A stretch of 10,521 bases of DNA. It comes from JABCPO02 sp963513115 (GTDB lineage Bacteria; Bacillota; Clostridia; TANB77; CAG-508). A program made the translations under genes and the position numbers. The stretch covers positions 1-10,521 of the forward strand of contig CAUPPN010000024.1 of NCBI GenBank assembly GCA_963513115.1, written 5' to 3'. The notes beneath the pieces are model-generated. The model was not told the origin of the DNA. It searched no databases and worked only from the letters and a program-made list of their open reading frames with translations. This document shows positions 1 to 5,491 of this stretch, in pieces (position 1 is the stretch's first letter; every line of letters begins with the position of its first letter).

Positions 1-2
1 AT

Positions 3-1232
3 TTAATTGCATATTATTATGAAGGTGATGTATTAAAAGCTGGAATAGTAAATATAGGAAATAGGAATATTGGAAGTATTACAAGAAGTATAATTACTTC
101 AAAAGATTATGAAATTAATTTTGAAAAATATGATGGGAATTGTAGAATTGATATAGAAAATGTTAGATTCTTTAATTCAAATGGAAATGATTATATATCT
201 ACAGTATTATCTGTGTATATATCAGATGACAGTGGAGAAAGGAAAACAACTAATATAAGTAATATATATCTAGTTGAAAGAGGTACAAACAATGCAAGAG
301 AATTATGGATGAAAAAGCTAGATAATAATAGAATTTATGCTGATATAAATATATCTGGATATGATAAAAATAAGAAATATTGCATAATGATTGGAAATCA
401 ATTTATTGATAATAAAAAATATTTTGAATCAGTAGCTGTATATAATTCAGATGACATAGGAACATCAAATTTTATTAAAGGTAAATATAATGGAGAAGAG
501 TTAAGCTTTGAAAAAATCAGATTTGAACATGGAATTTATGGAAAAAGTGAAAGAGGAAGAGATCTTGAATATTACAAACTTGGAAATGGTAACAATGTTG
601 CATTCTTTACTTTTGAAATGCATGGATTTGAGGATAACTTTAATAATGATGGAGCAGTTTTAGTAAGAATCGCAGATGTATTAAAAGATAGGCTTATGTA
701 TGAAAATGATATACTTAATAAATGGACAATATATATTTTTAAGTCAGTTAACCCAGATGGAGTTGCAGAAGGATGGACAAGAAATGGACCAGGAAGAACA
801 ACAGTAAATAGTAGGATAGATTTAAATAGACAATGGCTAATACCAGGACGTTCATATAGAAGATATACAGATTCAAGAAATTATAATGGATCAGCGCCAT
901 TTATTGCACCTGAGGCCTATCACCTAAGAGATTTTATATTATCACATAAAAGTAATAGTGGACAAAATATAACAGTAGATACACATGGTTGGTTAAATGG
1001 TACATATGGTGATTCATGGCTAGGATCATTTTATAGGAACGAGTTTGGTATGTATAAGCACAACAATACTTATGGAAATCAATATTTTATTAATTGGGCA
1101 AAACATGTATTACTAAATAGCAGAGCAGTACTTGTAGAGTTACCAAATGTATGGAGTTATGGCGAAGCTATGGATAAGGGATATCCAGATACACATGCAA
1201 GAGCTACAATGAGAATGTTAAGAGCTGTATAA
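3..1232 (+). CDS. M14-family zinc carboxypeptidase, C-terminal part (5' end outside the window)
   Basis: The frame is open from the left edge, so this is the last 409 residues of a longer protein. The C-terminal half is a zinc peptidase domain of family M14, which removes C-terminal residues from peptides or cleaves peptidoglycan peptides. In window residue numbers: a GR-containing entry segment near 185; the HxxE zinc pair in MHGFE (His207, Glu210); NPDG at 250-253; the substrate-binding DLNR motif at 273-276; the third zinc ligand in DTHG (His328); and the catalytic Glu379 in VELPN. All key residues are present, so the domain looks active. The first 170 or so residues are Tyr/Asn/Asp-rich and beta-like, resembling repeated wall or surface modules, but I do not recognise the family. 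Export is likely, though any signal peptide would lie upstream. The GTG at 213 is an internal codon, not the start. The gene ends at a hairpin terminator. Confidence 0.85.
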   Translation, partial: LIAYYYEGDVLKAGIVNIGNRNIGSITRSIITSKDYEINFEKYDGNCRIDIENVRFFNSNGNDYISTVLSVYISDDSGERKTTNISNIYLVERGTNNARELWMKKLDNNRIYADINISGYDKNKKYCIMIGNQFIDNKKYFESVAVYNSDDIGTSNFIKGKYNGEELSFEKIRFEHGIYGKSERGRDLEYYKLGNGNNVAFFTFEMHGFEDNFNNDGAVLVRIADVLKDRLMYENDILNKWTIYIFKSVNPDGVAEGWTRNGPGRTTVNSRIDLNRQWLIPGRSYRRYTDSRNYNGSAPFIAPEAYHLRDFILSHKSNSGQNITVDTHGWLNGTYGDSWLGSFYRNEFGMYKHNNTYGNQYFINWAKHVLLNSRAVLVELPNVWSYGEAMDKGYPDTHARATMRMLRAV

Positions 1233-1256
1233 AAATTATATAAATAAAATTCAAAT

Positions 1257-1287
1257 AAAAAAGCTATGACTGAAATCATAGCTTTTT
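1257..1287. terminator. Bidirectional intrinsic terminator between the M14 peptidase and tRNA-Trp
   Basis: A perfect 7 bp stem, GCTATGA with TCATAGC, has a 6-base loop, is preceded by a run of A and followed by a run of T. Read from either strand it ends in a U-run. It can therefore stop the peptidase transcript from the left and the convergent tRNA-Trp transcript from the right. Confidence 0.85.
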
Positions 1288-1301
1288 ATTTATTTTTACA
1301 T

Positions 1302-1375
1302 TGGCGGGAGCGGAAAGAATCGAACTCTCATCAAAGGTTTTGGAGACCCCTATTCTACCATTAAACTACGCTCCC
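1302..1375 (-). tRNA. tRNA-Trp (anticodon CCA)
   Basis: A complete cloverleaf reads on the minus strand. The acceptor GGGAGCG pairs with CGCTCCC, with discriminator G and an encoded CCA end. The D arm is weak, with G-U pairs. The anticodon stem is GGGGT with ACCTT around the loop CTCCAAA, giving anticodon CCA for tryptophan. The T arm is GAGAG/CTTTC with loop TTCGATT. The gene has its own promoter just upstream on the minus strand. In many Firmicutes tRNA-Trp lies on the same strand inside the rpmG-secE-nusG region; here it is about 1.6 kb away and inverted. Confidence 0.96.
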
Positions 1376-1391
1376 GATTTGCAATATAATA

Positions 1392-1420
1392 ATATTAATA
1401 CAGTAATTAAAAAAAGTCAA
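1392..1420 (-). promoter_or_regulatory. Promoter of tRNA-Trp
   Basis: On the minus strand, TTGACT (1420-1415) lies 17 bases before TAATAT (1397-1392). The predicted start point falls shortly before the tRNA 5' end at 1375, as expected for a directly transcribed tRNA gene. Confidence 0.75.
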
Positions 1421-1470
1421 GAAAATTAATATAATACTTAATTTAGCAAAACTAATTTAATTTCTTTTTA

Positions 1471-1499
1471 TTGACATATTATAAAAAGGAATATATAAT
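1471..1499 (+). promoter_or_regulatory. Consensus promoter of the small membrane protein
   Basis: TTGACA (1471-1476), exactly 17 bases, then TATAAT (1494-1499): a perfect vegetative sigma-factor promoter. The transcript would start near 1506 and reach the gene's ribosome binding site within about 10 bases. Confidence 0.85.
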
Positions 1500-1525
1500 A
1501 TTTATATCTTTTGAGAGGGATTTAT

Positions 1526-1810
1526 ATGTTAAGTTTTATATCATACATAATATATTTAATAATAACTTTTTGGATATTTAGAGTGTTAATTTTTTATATA
1601 GTACCATTATTGATAATATTTATATTAATAGTTATAGCAGTTTCTATATTCAAATATATGGCAAGATCTAAAGTAAATGAAGATAATATAGAAAGTTATA
1701 ATATAAAAAATGATAAAATTAATTATAAAACAAAAGAAAAAAGTGAAGAAAATTCAACTATAATAACCTTAGATGAAGACGACTATGAAGTTAAAACTGA
1801 AGAAAACTAA
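1526..1810 (+). CDS. Small membrane protein of unknown function
   Basis: A 94-residue protein that I do not recognise. Residues 2-43 are almost wholly hydrophobic with Arg19 in the middle, which fits one long or two short membrane helices. From Lys44 to the end it is a soluble, charged, Asn/Lys/Glu-rich tail with a strongly acidic end (DEDDYEVKTEEN). It could be an anchor that displays a flexible tail, probably cytoplasmic. I chose ATG 1526 because GAGAGGGA at 1513-1520 sits at good Shine-Dalgarno distance; the TTG at 1511 would place that site inside the gene. It is monocistronic behind a perfect promoter. No terminator is visible before the tRNA promoter at 1839. The composition matches its neighbours, so there is no sign of transfer. 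The coding call rests on the promoter, the SD site and the clean membrane-plus-tail design. Confidence 0.75.
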   Translation: MLSFISYIIYLIITFWIFRVLIFYIVPLLIIFILIVIAVSIFKYMARSKVNEDNIESYNIKNDKINYKTKEKSEENSTIITLDEDDYEVKTEEN

Positions 1811-1838
1811 ATTAAATAAAAAAAGTTTTGAAAAAGTG

Positions 1839-1867
1839 TTGACAAATAGTAAAATTAATAGTAATAT
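1839..1867 (+). promoter_or_regulatory. Promoter of the tRNA-Lys-Glu-Thr cluster
   Basis: TTGACA (1839-1844), 17 bases, then TAATAT (1862-1867). The expected start near 1874 is about 12 bases before the mature 5' end of tRNA-Lys. Confidence 0.8.
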
Positions 1868-1885
1868 TATTTATGTATTACACAT

Positions 1886-1962
1886 GGGTCATTAGCTCAG
1901 TTGGCTAGAGCACCTGACTTTTAATCAGGGTGTCCCGCGTTCGAGCCGCGGATGACTCACCA
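1886..1962 (+). tRNA. tRNA-Lys (anticodon TTT)
   Basis: Acceptor GGGTCAT pairs with ATGACTC, allowing one G-U pair. The D arm is GCTC/GAGC. The anticodon stem CCTGA/TCAGG encloses CTTTTAA, so the anticodon is TTT (1920-1922). The T arm is CCGCG/CGCGG with TTCGAGC. Discriminator A and CCA are encoded. It is the first gene of a three-tRNA transcript. Confidence 0.97.
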
Positions 1963-1965
1963 TAT

Positions 1966-2040
1966 GGCCCCTTGGTCAAGCGGTTAAGACATCGCCCTTT
2001 CAAGGCGAGGACATGGGTTCGATTCCCGTAGGGGCTACCA
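1966..2040 (+). tRNA. tRNA-Glu (anticodon TTC)
   Basis: It starts three bases after tRNA-Lys. Acceptor GGCCCCT pairs with AGGGGCT, with a G-U closing pair. The anticodon stem TCGCC/GGCGA encloses CTTTCAA, so the anticodon is TTC (1999-2001). The T arm is ATGGG/CCCGT with TTCGATT. The CCA end is encoded. Confidence 0.97.
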
Positions 2041-2044
2041 AATT

Positions 2045-2120
<76 letters not shown>

Positions 2121-2150
2121 ACACTAAGTGTCGAACTTTGACACAAAGAC

Positions 2151-2174
2151 AATCAACTTAGGTTGATTTTTTTT
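2151..2174 (+). terminator. Terminator of the tRNA cluster
   Basis: A 7 bp stem, AATCAAC with GTTGATT, has the 4-base loop TTAG and a run of eight T. A second hairpin, GTGTC/GACAC with a 7-base loop, lies just before it at 2128-2144. Confidence 0.8.
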
Positions 2175-2216
2175 AATTAAAATTAAATTAATTTTTAAAA
2201 TTCACTTATATTATTA

Positions 2217-2768
2217 TTATTTATGCTTAAAACATTCGGCTTCATGAGAATTTATTATTCCTATTGCTTGAAGAAAAGAATAACAAGTTACAGAACCAAT
2301 AAATAAAAAATTATTAGACTTTAAATCTTTTGAAATTATATCCGATAACTTTGAAGAGGATTTAGCAGTTTCATATATAGTTGTATTTGTAAAACTCCAT
2401 ATATAATTTGAAAAAGAATTATATTTTTTAATTATATTAATAAAAGCTTTCGCATTATTAATAGTTGCTATAATCTTTCTTTTATTTCGAACTATAGATT
2501 TATCATTTAGAAGTCTAGAAATGTCTTCGCTATTATATTTAGCAATTTTAAAATAGTTGAAATTATCAAAAGCTTTTCTAAAATTATCGCGCTTATTTAA
2601 AATTATTTCATAAGAAAGCCCTGCTTGAAAAATTTCTAAAGTTAGATATTCAAATATTTTTTTATCATCGTAGCAAGGAACACACCATTCATTATCATGG
2701 TATTTAACGTAATTTTTATTATTTAAATTAACCCAGCTACATCTTTTTCTTTTAAAATCATTATTCAT
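2217..2768 (-). CDS. tag: DNA-3-methyladenine glycosylase I
   Basis: A 183-residue base-excision repair enzyme that cuts 3-methyladenine from alkylated DNA to leave an abasic site. It aligns along its whole length with E. coli Tag (187 residues): RCSWV near the N-terminus, YHDNEW, the LE..QAGLS segment, the IVRNRKKI helix-hairpin-helix region, FVGSVTCYSFLQAIG, and a C-terminal NSHEAEC. The four zinc ligands of the family are kept (Cys10, His24, His175, Cys179), as are the base-pocket residues Tyr23 and Glu45. The residue equivalent to E. coli Trp46, which stacks on the flipped base, is Tyr53 here. I chose ATG 2768 because it matches the family N-terminus; a GTG 33 bases upstream would add 11 residues with no family match. 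No Shine-Dalgarno site is visible. The gene stands alone, divergent from the rpmG operon. Confidence 0.93.
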   Translation of the reverse strand: MNNDFKRKRCSWVNLNNKNYVKYHDNEWCVPCYDDKKIFEYLTLEIFQAGLSYEIILNKRDNFRKAFDNFNYFKIAKYNSEDISRLLNDKSIVRNKRKIIATINNAKAFINIIKKYNSFSNYIWSFTNTTIYETAKSSSKLSDIISKDLKSNNFLFIGSVTCYSFLQAIGIINSHEAECFKHK

Positions 2769-2774
2769 ATGTTC

Positions 2775-2783
2775 AGTATAACA
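2775..2783 (-). promoter_or_regulatory. Extended -10 promoter of tag
   Basis: On the minus strand, TGTTATACT is an extended -10 element (TGn plus TATACT) ending 6 bases before the ATG. The -35 region (about 2803-2798, TAGTGT) is weak, as is common for extended -10 promoters. The predicted start point falls at or within a base or two of the start codon, so the mRNA would be leaderless. Confidence 0.55.
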
Positions 2784-2811
2784 AAAAATATAGCAAAACA
2801 CTATATAAAAT

Positions 2812-2840
2812 TTGACAAAAAGCCATATAAATAATATAAT
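2812..2840 (+). promoter_or_regulatory. Consensus promoter of the rpmG-secE-nusG-rplKAJL cluster
   Basis: TTGACA (2812-2817), 17 bases, TATAAT (2835-2840): a perfect match. It lies back to back with the tag promoter. The transcript would start near 2847 and carry a leader of about 100 bases before rpmG. Confidence 0.88.
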
Positions 2841-2845
2841 AATAA

Positions 2846-2916
2846 AGCATGAAAATGCTCACATCGTTAAAAAAAGGTATATATGATGCTTCTTAATATA
2901 CCAACTTTTGTAAAGT
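2846..2916 (+). promoter_or_regulatory. Structured 5' leader of rpmG
   Basis: Three hairpins can be drawn in the leader. AGCAT/ATGCT with a GAAA loop (2846-2859) lies at the very 5' end. GGTATAT/ATATACC (2876-2902) has a 13-base loop. ACTTT/AAAGT (2904-2916) has a 3-base loop. The 5' AAGCAT (2845-2850) can also pair with ATGCTT at 2886-2891 inside the second loop, so two exclusive folds are possible. I do not recognise this as a known leader family. None of the hairpins is followed by a T-run. Confidence 0.4.
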
Positions 2917-2949
2917 ATAAATACAGATAGACAAATATGGAGGTAAAAC

Positions 2950-3114
2950 ATGGCAGCTAAAGGACCAAGAGAAAATATAATTTTAGAATGTACTGAATGT
3001 GGACGTAGAAACTACATGACATCAAAAAATAAAAGACATAATACAGATAGATTAGAAATAAAAAAATATTGTCCATATTGTAATAAAAGAACAGTACACA
3101 AAGAAACTAAATAG
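2950..3114 (+). CDS. rpmG: Large ribosomal subunit protein bL33 (zinc-binding form)
   Basis: A 54-residue basic protein of the 50S subunit near the tRNA exit site. It has the usual L33 length and pattern: a start rich in small and basic residues, ILECTECGRRNY, the KNKRHNTDRLEIKKYCPYC core and the KRTVHKETK end. Two CxxC pairs (Cys14/Cys17 and Cys41/Cys44) make this the zinc-ribbon, cysteine-containing form. Many Firmicutes also have a cysteine-free paralogue for zinc shortage; none is seen here. The start is fixed by GGAGGT at 2939-2944. The gene is the first in the cluster and is followed 24 bases later by secE, the normal order in Firmicutes. Confidence 0.96.
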   Translation: MAAKGPRENIILECTECGRRNYMTSKNKRHNTDRLEIKKYCPYCNKRTVHKETK

Positions 3115-3138
3115 CTAAACCTTTTGAAGGAGGAAAAA

Positions 3139-3519
3139 ATGGCTAAAAAGAAAAATAGTAAAAAAGCAAAAGAAGAATTAAAAAATAATAATTCAGCAAA
3201 ATCTTTAAAAGCAGAATTAAAAAAGGTTACATGGCCTACTGCAGAAGAATTAGCAAAATCAACAACAGCAGTATTAGTAATAATTTTAGTTGTAGCACTT
3301 ATAATATTTTTATCTGATTCATTATTTGGTTATGGATCAAAAAAACTTACAAATAAGGTTATAGAAACTAAACAAATAGAAGAAAAACAAAAAGATAAAA
3401 AAGAAGAAGGAAAACAAGAAGAAAAACCAGCTGAAAAACCTGAAGAAGTAAACAAAGAACAAGCTAAAGAAGAAAATAAAGAAAATGCTGAAAAGCAACA
3501 AGAAAATAAAAAACAATAA
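3139..3519 (+). CDS. secE: Preprotein translocase subunit SecE with a long charged C-terminal tail
   Basis: SecE clamps the SecY channel in the plasma membrane during protein export. The protein has 126 residues. Residues 1-22 are Lys-rich. The amphipathic helix carries the signature LKKVTWPT (27-34), and a single membrane helix spans about 44-62. This core is the usual single-span Gram-positive SecE of around 60-75 residues. After it come about 60 residues made almost only of Lys, Glu, Gln, Asn and a few Pro, which is not part of the standard family. It is probably disordered or a charged helix, on the far side from the cytoplasmic N-terminus. ATG 3139 is chosen because AAGGAGG (3127-3133) lies just upstream; the TTG at 3124 would engulf that site. 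The neighbours rpmG and nusG confirm the identity. Confidence 0.93.
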   Translation: MAKKKNSKKAKEELKNNNSAKSLKAELKKVTWPTAEELAKSTTAVLVIILVVALIIFLSDSLFGYGSKKLTNKVIETKQIEEKQKDKKEEGKQEEKPAEKPEEVNKEQAKEENKENAEKQQENKKQ

Positions 3520-3543
3520 AATTTTTAAAGAAGGAGTCACTAT

Positions 3544-4086
3544 ATGTCACAAAATGAATATAGTAGAGATCCACATTGGTATGTGGTACATACCTATTCA
3601 GGATATGAAAATAAAGTAAAAAAAGACATTGAACAAATGATTGAAAATAGAGAATTACAAGATTATATTTTTCAAGTAGTTGTACCATTAGAAGAACAAA
3701 TTGAAATTAAAAATGGTAAAACTAAGAAAAATCTAAAAAAGGTATTTCCAGGATATGTCTTAGTAAAAATGATAGTAACAGAAGAAACATGGTATATAAT
3801 TAGAAATACAACAGGAGTAACAGGATTTGTTGGTGCAGGAACACAACCAATACCACTTACTGATGAAGAAGTAAGAAAAATGGGATTTGACAATGTACCA
3901 GTAAATGTTGAATATGAAGTAGGTGAAACAGTTGAAGTATTAACACAACCACTTCAAGGATATATAGGAAAAGTTGAAGAAATTAATCATGATTCAAAAA
4001 AGGTAAAAGTTTTAATTTCAATGTTTGGAAGAGAAACAACAGTTGAGTTAGATTTTGAAAATGTTCAAAAGGCTGACAACAAATAA
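3544..4086 (+). CDS. nusG: Transcription elongation/antitermination factor NusG
   Basis: NusG binds RNA polymerase, affects pausing and termination, and links transcription to translation. The 180-residue length is normal. The N-terminal NGN domain runs about 10-105, with WYVVHTYSGYENKV, the VPLEEQ segment, KKVFPGYVLVKM and the NTTGVTGFVG motif. The C-terminal KOW domain runs about 126-178 (VGETVEVLTQPLQGYIGKVEEI, then the FGRETTVELDF strand). GAAGGAG (3530-3536) is well placed before ATG 3544. It lies 24 bases after secE and 13 before rplK, so it is co-transcribed with both. Confidence 0.97.
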   Translation: MSQNEYSRDPHWYVVHTYSGYENKVKKDIEQMIENRELQDYIFQVVVPLEEQIEIKNGKTKKNLKKVFPGYVLVKMIVTEETWYIIRNTTGVTGFVGAGTQPIPLTDEEVRKMGFDNVPVNVEYEVGETVEVLTQPLQGYIGKVEEINHDSKKVKVLISMFGRETTVELDFENVQKADNK

Positions 4087-4099
4087 TTAGGAGGAAAAC

Positions 4100-4528
4100 A
4101 TGGCAGATAAAAAAGTAGAACATATAGTAAAATTACAAATTGATGCAGGAAAAGCAACTCCAGCACCACCAGTAGGACCAGCATTAGGATCTACAGGTAT
4201 AAATATAATGGATTTCACTAAAGCATTTAATGAAAAAACAGCAAGTCAAGCAGGAATGAAAATCCCAGTAGTAATAACTATATACAAGGATAAGAGCTTT
4301 ACATTTATAACTAAAGTTCCACCAGTTGCAAATTTAATTAAAAAAGAATTAGGAATAAATAGTGGATCAGGAAAGCCAAATCTAGAAAAAGTTGCAACAT
4401 TAACAAAAGAACAAGTTAAAAAAATTGCAGAAATAAAAATGCCAGATCTTAATGCAGCAGATATAGAAGCAGCAATGAGAATTGTTGAAGGTACTGCAAG
4501 ATCAATGGGTATAACAGTTAAAGACTAA
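4100..4528 (+). CDS. rplK: Large ribosomal subunit protein uL11
   Basis: A 142-residue L11, the usual length. It forms the base of the ribosomal stalk on the GTPase-associated region of 23S rRNA, where translation factors and RelA act. The N-terminal domain shows KLQIDAGKATPAPPVGPALG (11-30), with the proline helix, and the GINIMDF motif. The C-terminal rRNA-binding domain carries KKELGINSGSGKPN and the end segment DLNAADIEAAMRIVEGTARSMGITV. AGGAGG (4089-4094) precedes ATG 4100. It is followed by an L1-type operator and rplA, the conserved L11-L1 pairing. Confidence 0.98.
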   Translation: MADKKVEHIVKLQIDAGKATPAPPVGPALGSTGINIMDFTKAFNEKTASQAGMKIPVVITIYKDKSFTFITKVPPVANLIKKELGINSGSGKPNLEKVATLTKEQVKKIAEIKMPDLNAADIEAAMRIVEGTARSMGITVKD

Positions 4529-4588
4529 TAATATATAATATAATATTTATTTAATAAAATGAAAACGAAAATTAAAAAATAAAATTAA

Positions 4589-4623
4589 TGTGGGAGATTA
4601 TAATCGCTAACACCACAAGGAGG
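4589..4623 (+). promoter_or_regulatory. L1-type translational operator before rplA
   Basis: TGTGG (4589-4593) pairs with CCACA (4613-4617). Inside are a small GAT/ATC helix and an uneven internal loop, with GGGAGA on one side and CGCTAACA on the other. This resembles the L1-binding fold of 23S rRNA and the known L1 mRNA operators. The 3' strand runs straight into the rplA Shine-Dalgarno AAGGAGG (4617-4623), so L1 binding could block its own translation. The family match is from memory of the motif; the pairing is seen directly. Confidence 0.6.
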
Positions 4624-4627
4624 AAAT

Positions 4628-5314
4628 ATGAAAAAAAGAGGAAAAATCTACAAAGAAGCAGAAAAATTAGTAGATAAACAAAAAGAATACGAAATCGATG
4701 AAGCATTAGAAATAATTGGTAAATTACCAAAAAGAAATTTCGACGAAACAGTTGAAATACACGTTCAATTAGGAGTTGATTCAAAAAGCGCTGATCAACA
4801 AGTAAGAGGTACAGTTGTACTTCCTAATGGAACAGGAAAAGATCAAAAAGTTTTAGTAATAGCAAAGGGAGAAAAAGCAAAAGAAGCTGAAAAAGCTGGA
4901 GCTGACTTTGTTGGTGCTGAAGACATGGTACAAAAAATACAATCAGAAAATTGGTTTGACTATGATGTAATAGTTACAACTCCAGATATGATGGGAATAA
5001 TAGGAAGAATAGGTAAACTATTAGGACCTAAAGGATTAATGCCAAATCCAAAATCTGGAACAATAACAATGGATGTAGAAAAAGCAGTTAAAGAAATTAA
5101 AGCTGGAAAAGTTGAATATAGATTAGACAAAGGAAATGTTGCACACTTAGTTATAGGTAAAAAATCATTCGGAAAAGAAAAACTTCAAGAAAACTTTGAC
5201 GTTTTAATGGATGCTTTAATAAAAGCTAAGCCAGCAGCAGCAAAAGGAAAATATATTAAATCAGTTACTATTACTACAGCAATGGGGCCTGGAATTAAGG
5301 TTGCATTTGTATAA
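4628..5314 (+). CDS. rplA: Large ribosomal subunit protein uL1
   Basis: A 228-residue L1, the usual length. It forms the mobile L1 stalk of the 50S subunit that helps the E-site tRNA leave, and in several bacteria it represses its own mRNA. Visible landmarks are the N-terminal KKRGKIYKEA, the FDETVEIHVQLGVD strand, the highly conserved TTPDMMGIIGRIGKLLGPKGLMPNPKSGT stretch in segments near residues 117-146, GKVEYR, and the end SVTITTAMGPGIKV. The start is fixed by AAGGAGG at 4617-4623. The 99 bases before it hold the candidate L1 operator; the rest of that gap is plain AT-rich sequence. Confidence 0.98.
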   Translation: MKKRGKIYKEAEKLVDKQKEYEIDEALEIIGKLPKRNFDETVEIHVQLGVDSKSADQQVRGTVVLPNGTGKDQKVLVIAKGEKAKEAEKAGADFVGAEDMVQKIQSENWFDYDVIVTTPDMMGIIGRIGKLLGPKGLMPNPKSGTITMDVEKAVKEIKAGKVEYRLDKGNVAHLVIGKKSFGKEKLQENFDVLMDALIKAKPAAAKGKYIKSVTITTAMGPGIKVAFV

Positions 5315-5334
5315 AAAATAGTGTAAAATATAAT
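5307..5334 (+). promoter_or_regulatory. Possible internal promoter for rplJ-rplL
   Basis: TATAAT (5329-5334) is preceded by TTGTAT (5307-5312) with a 16-base gap, overlapping the rplA stop. The -35 is weak, but transcription would start close to the first helix of the L10 leader. The AT richness makes chance matches common. Confidence 0.35.
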
Positions 5335-5337
5335 AGT

Positions 5338-5475
5338 ACCTAAGAAAATAGGCAAATAAATAAGTCCTATCGAGGTTGAAGAATAAAAAATTAAATTATA
5401 ATGTGTTTAAACTTTCACTTAAAACATAATATAGATAATTATTAATGATCTTCGCCTTGATGGGTGAAGATTTTT
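5338..5475 (+). promoter_or_regulatory. L10 leader with attenuator hairpin
   Basis: This is the ribosomal protein L10 leader known in Firmicutes (Rfam family L10_leader). The core pairs ACCT (5338-5341) with AGGT (5373-5376). A kink-turn-like internal loop then leads to ATAGG (5348-5352) pairing with CCTAT (5366-5370). A second arm pairs 5401-5410 with 5419-5427, with one bulged G. The region ends in a 9 bp hairpin, ATCTTCGCC (5448-5456) with GGTGAAGAT (5463-5471), followed by five T: an intrinsic terminator just before the rplJ ribosome binding site. The expected control is binding of L10, with L12, to the core to lower rplJ-rplL expression. Confidence 0.88.
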
Positions 5476-5491
5476 AAATAGGAGGAACAAA

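Noticed and set aside
213..1232. GTG at 213 as the start of the peptidase gene
   Set aside because: The same frame is open to the left edge with similar composition, and no Shine-Dalgarno site precedes 213. The gene is cut by the window edge.
1511..1525. TTG at 1511 as start of the small membrane protein
   Set aside because: It would place the GAGAGGGA ribosome binding site inside the coding region; ATG 1526 is correctly spaced from it.
2128..2148. Second hairpin (GTGTC/GACAC or CTTTG/CAAAG) before the tRNA cluster terminator, as a regulatory element
   Set aside because: The stems are short and exclusive of each other and lie between a tRNA end and its terminator; most likely a processing spacer.
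2769..2801. GTG at 2801 as start of tag
   Set aside because: The 11 extra residues have no family match and would span the candidate -10 element; ATG 2768 agrees with the Tag N-terminus.
3124..3138. TTG at 3124 as start of secE
   Set aside because: AAGGAGG at 3127-3133 would lie inside the gene; it is the ribosome binding site for ATG 3139.
4529..4560. TATAAT-like sequences between rplK and rplA as a promoter
   Set aside because: The gap is nearly pure A/T and no acceptable -35 lies at the right distance; rplA is better read as part of the upstream transcript.
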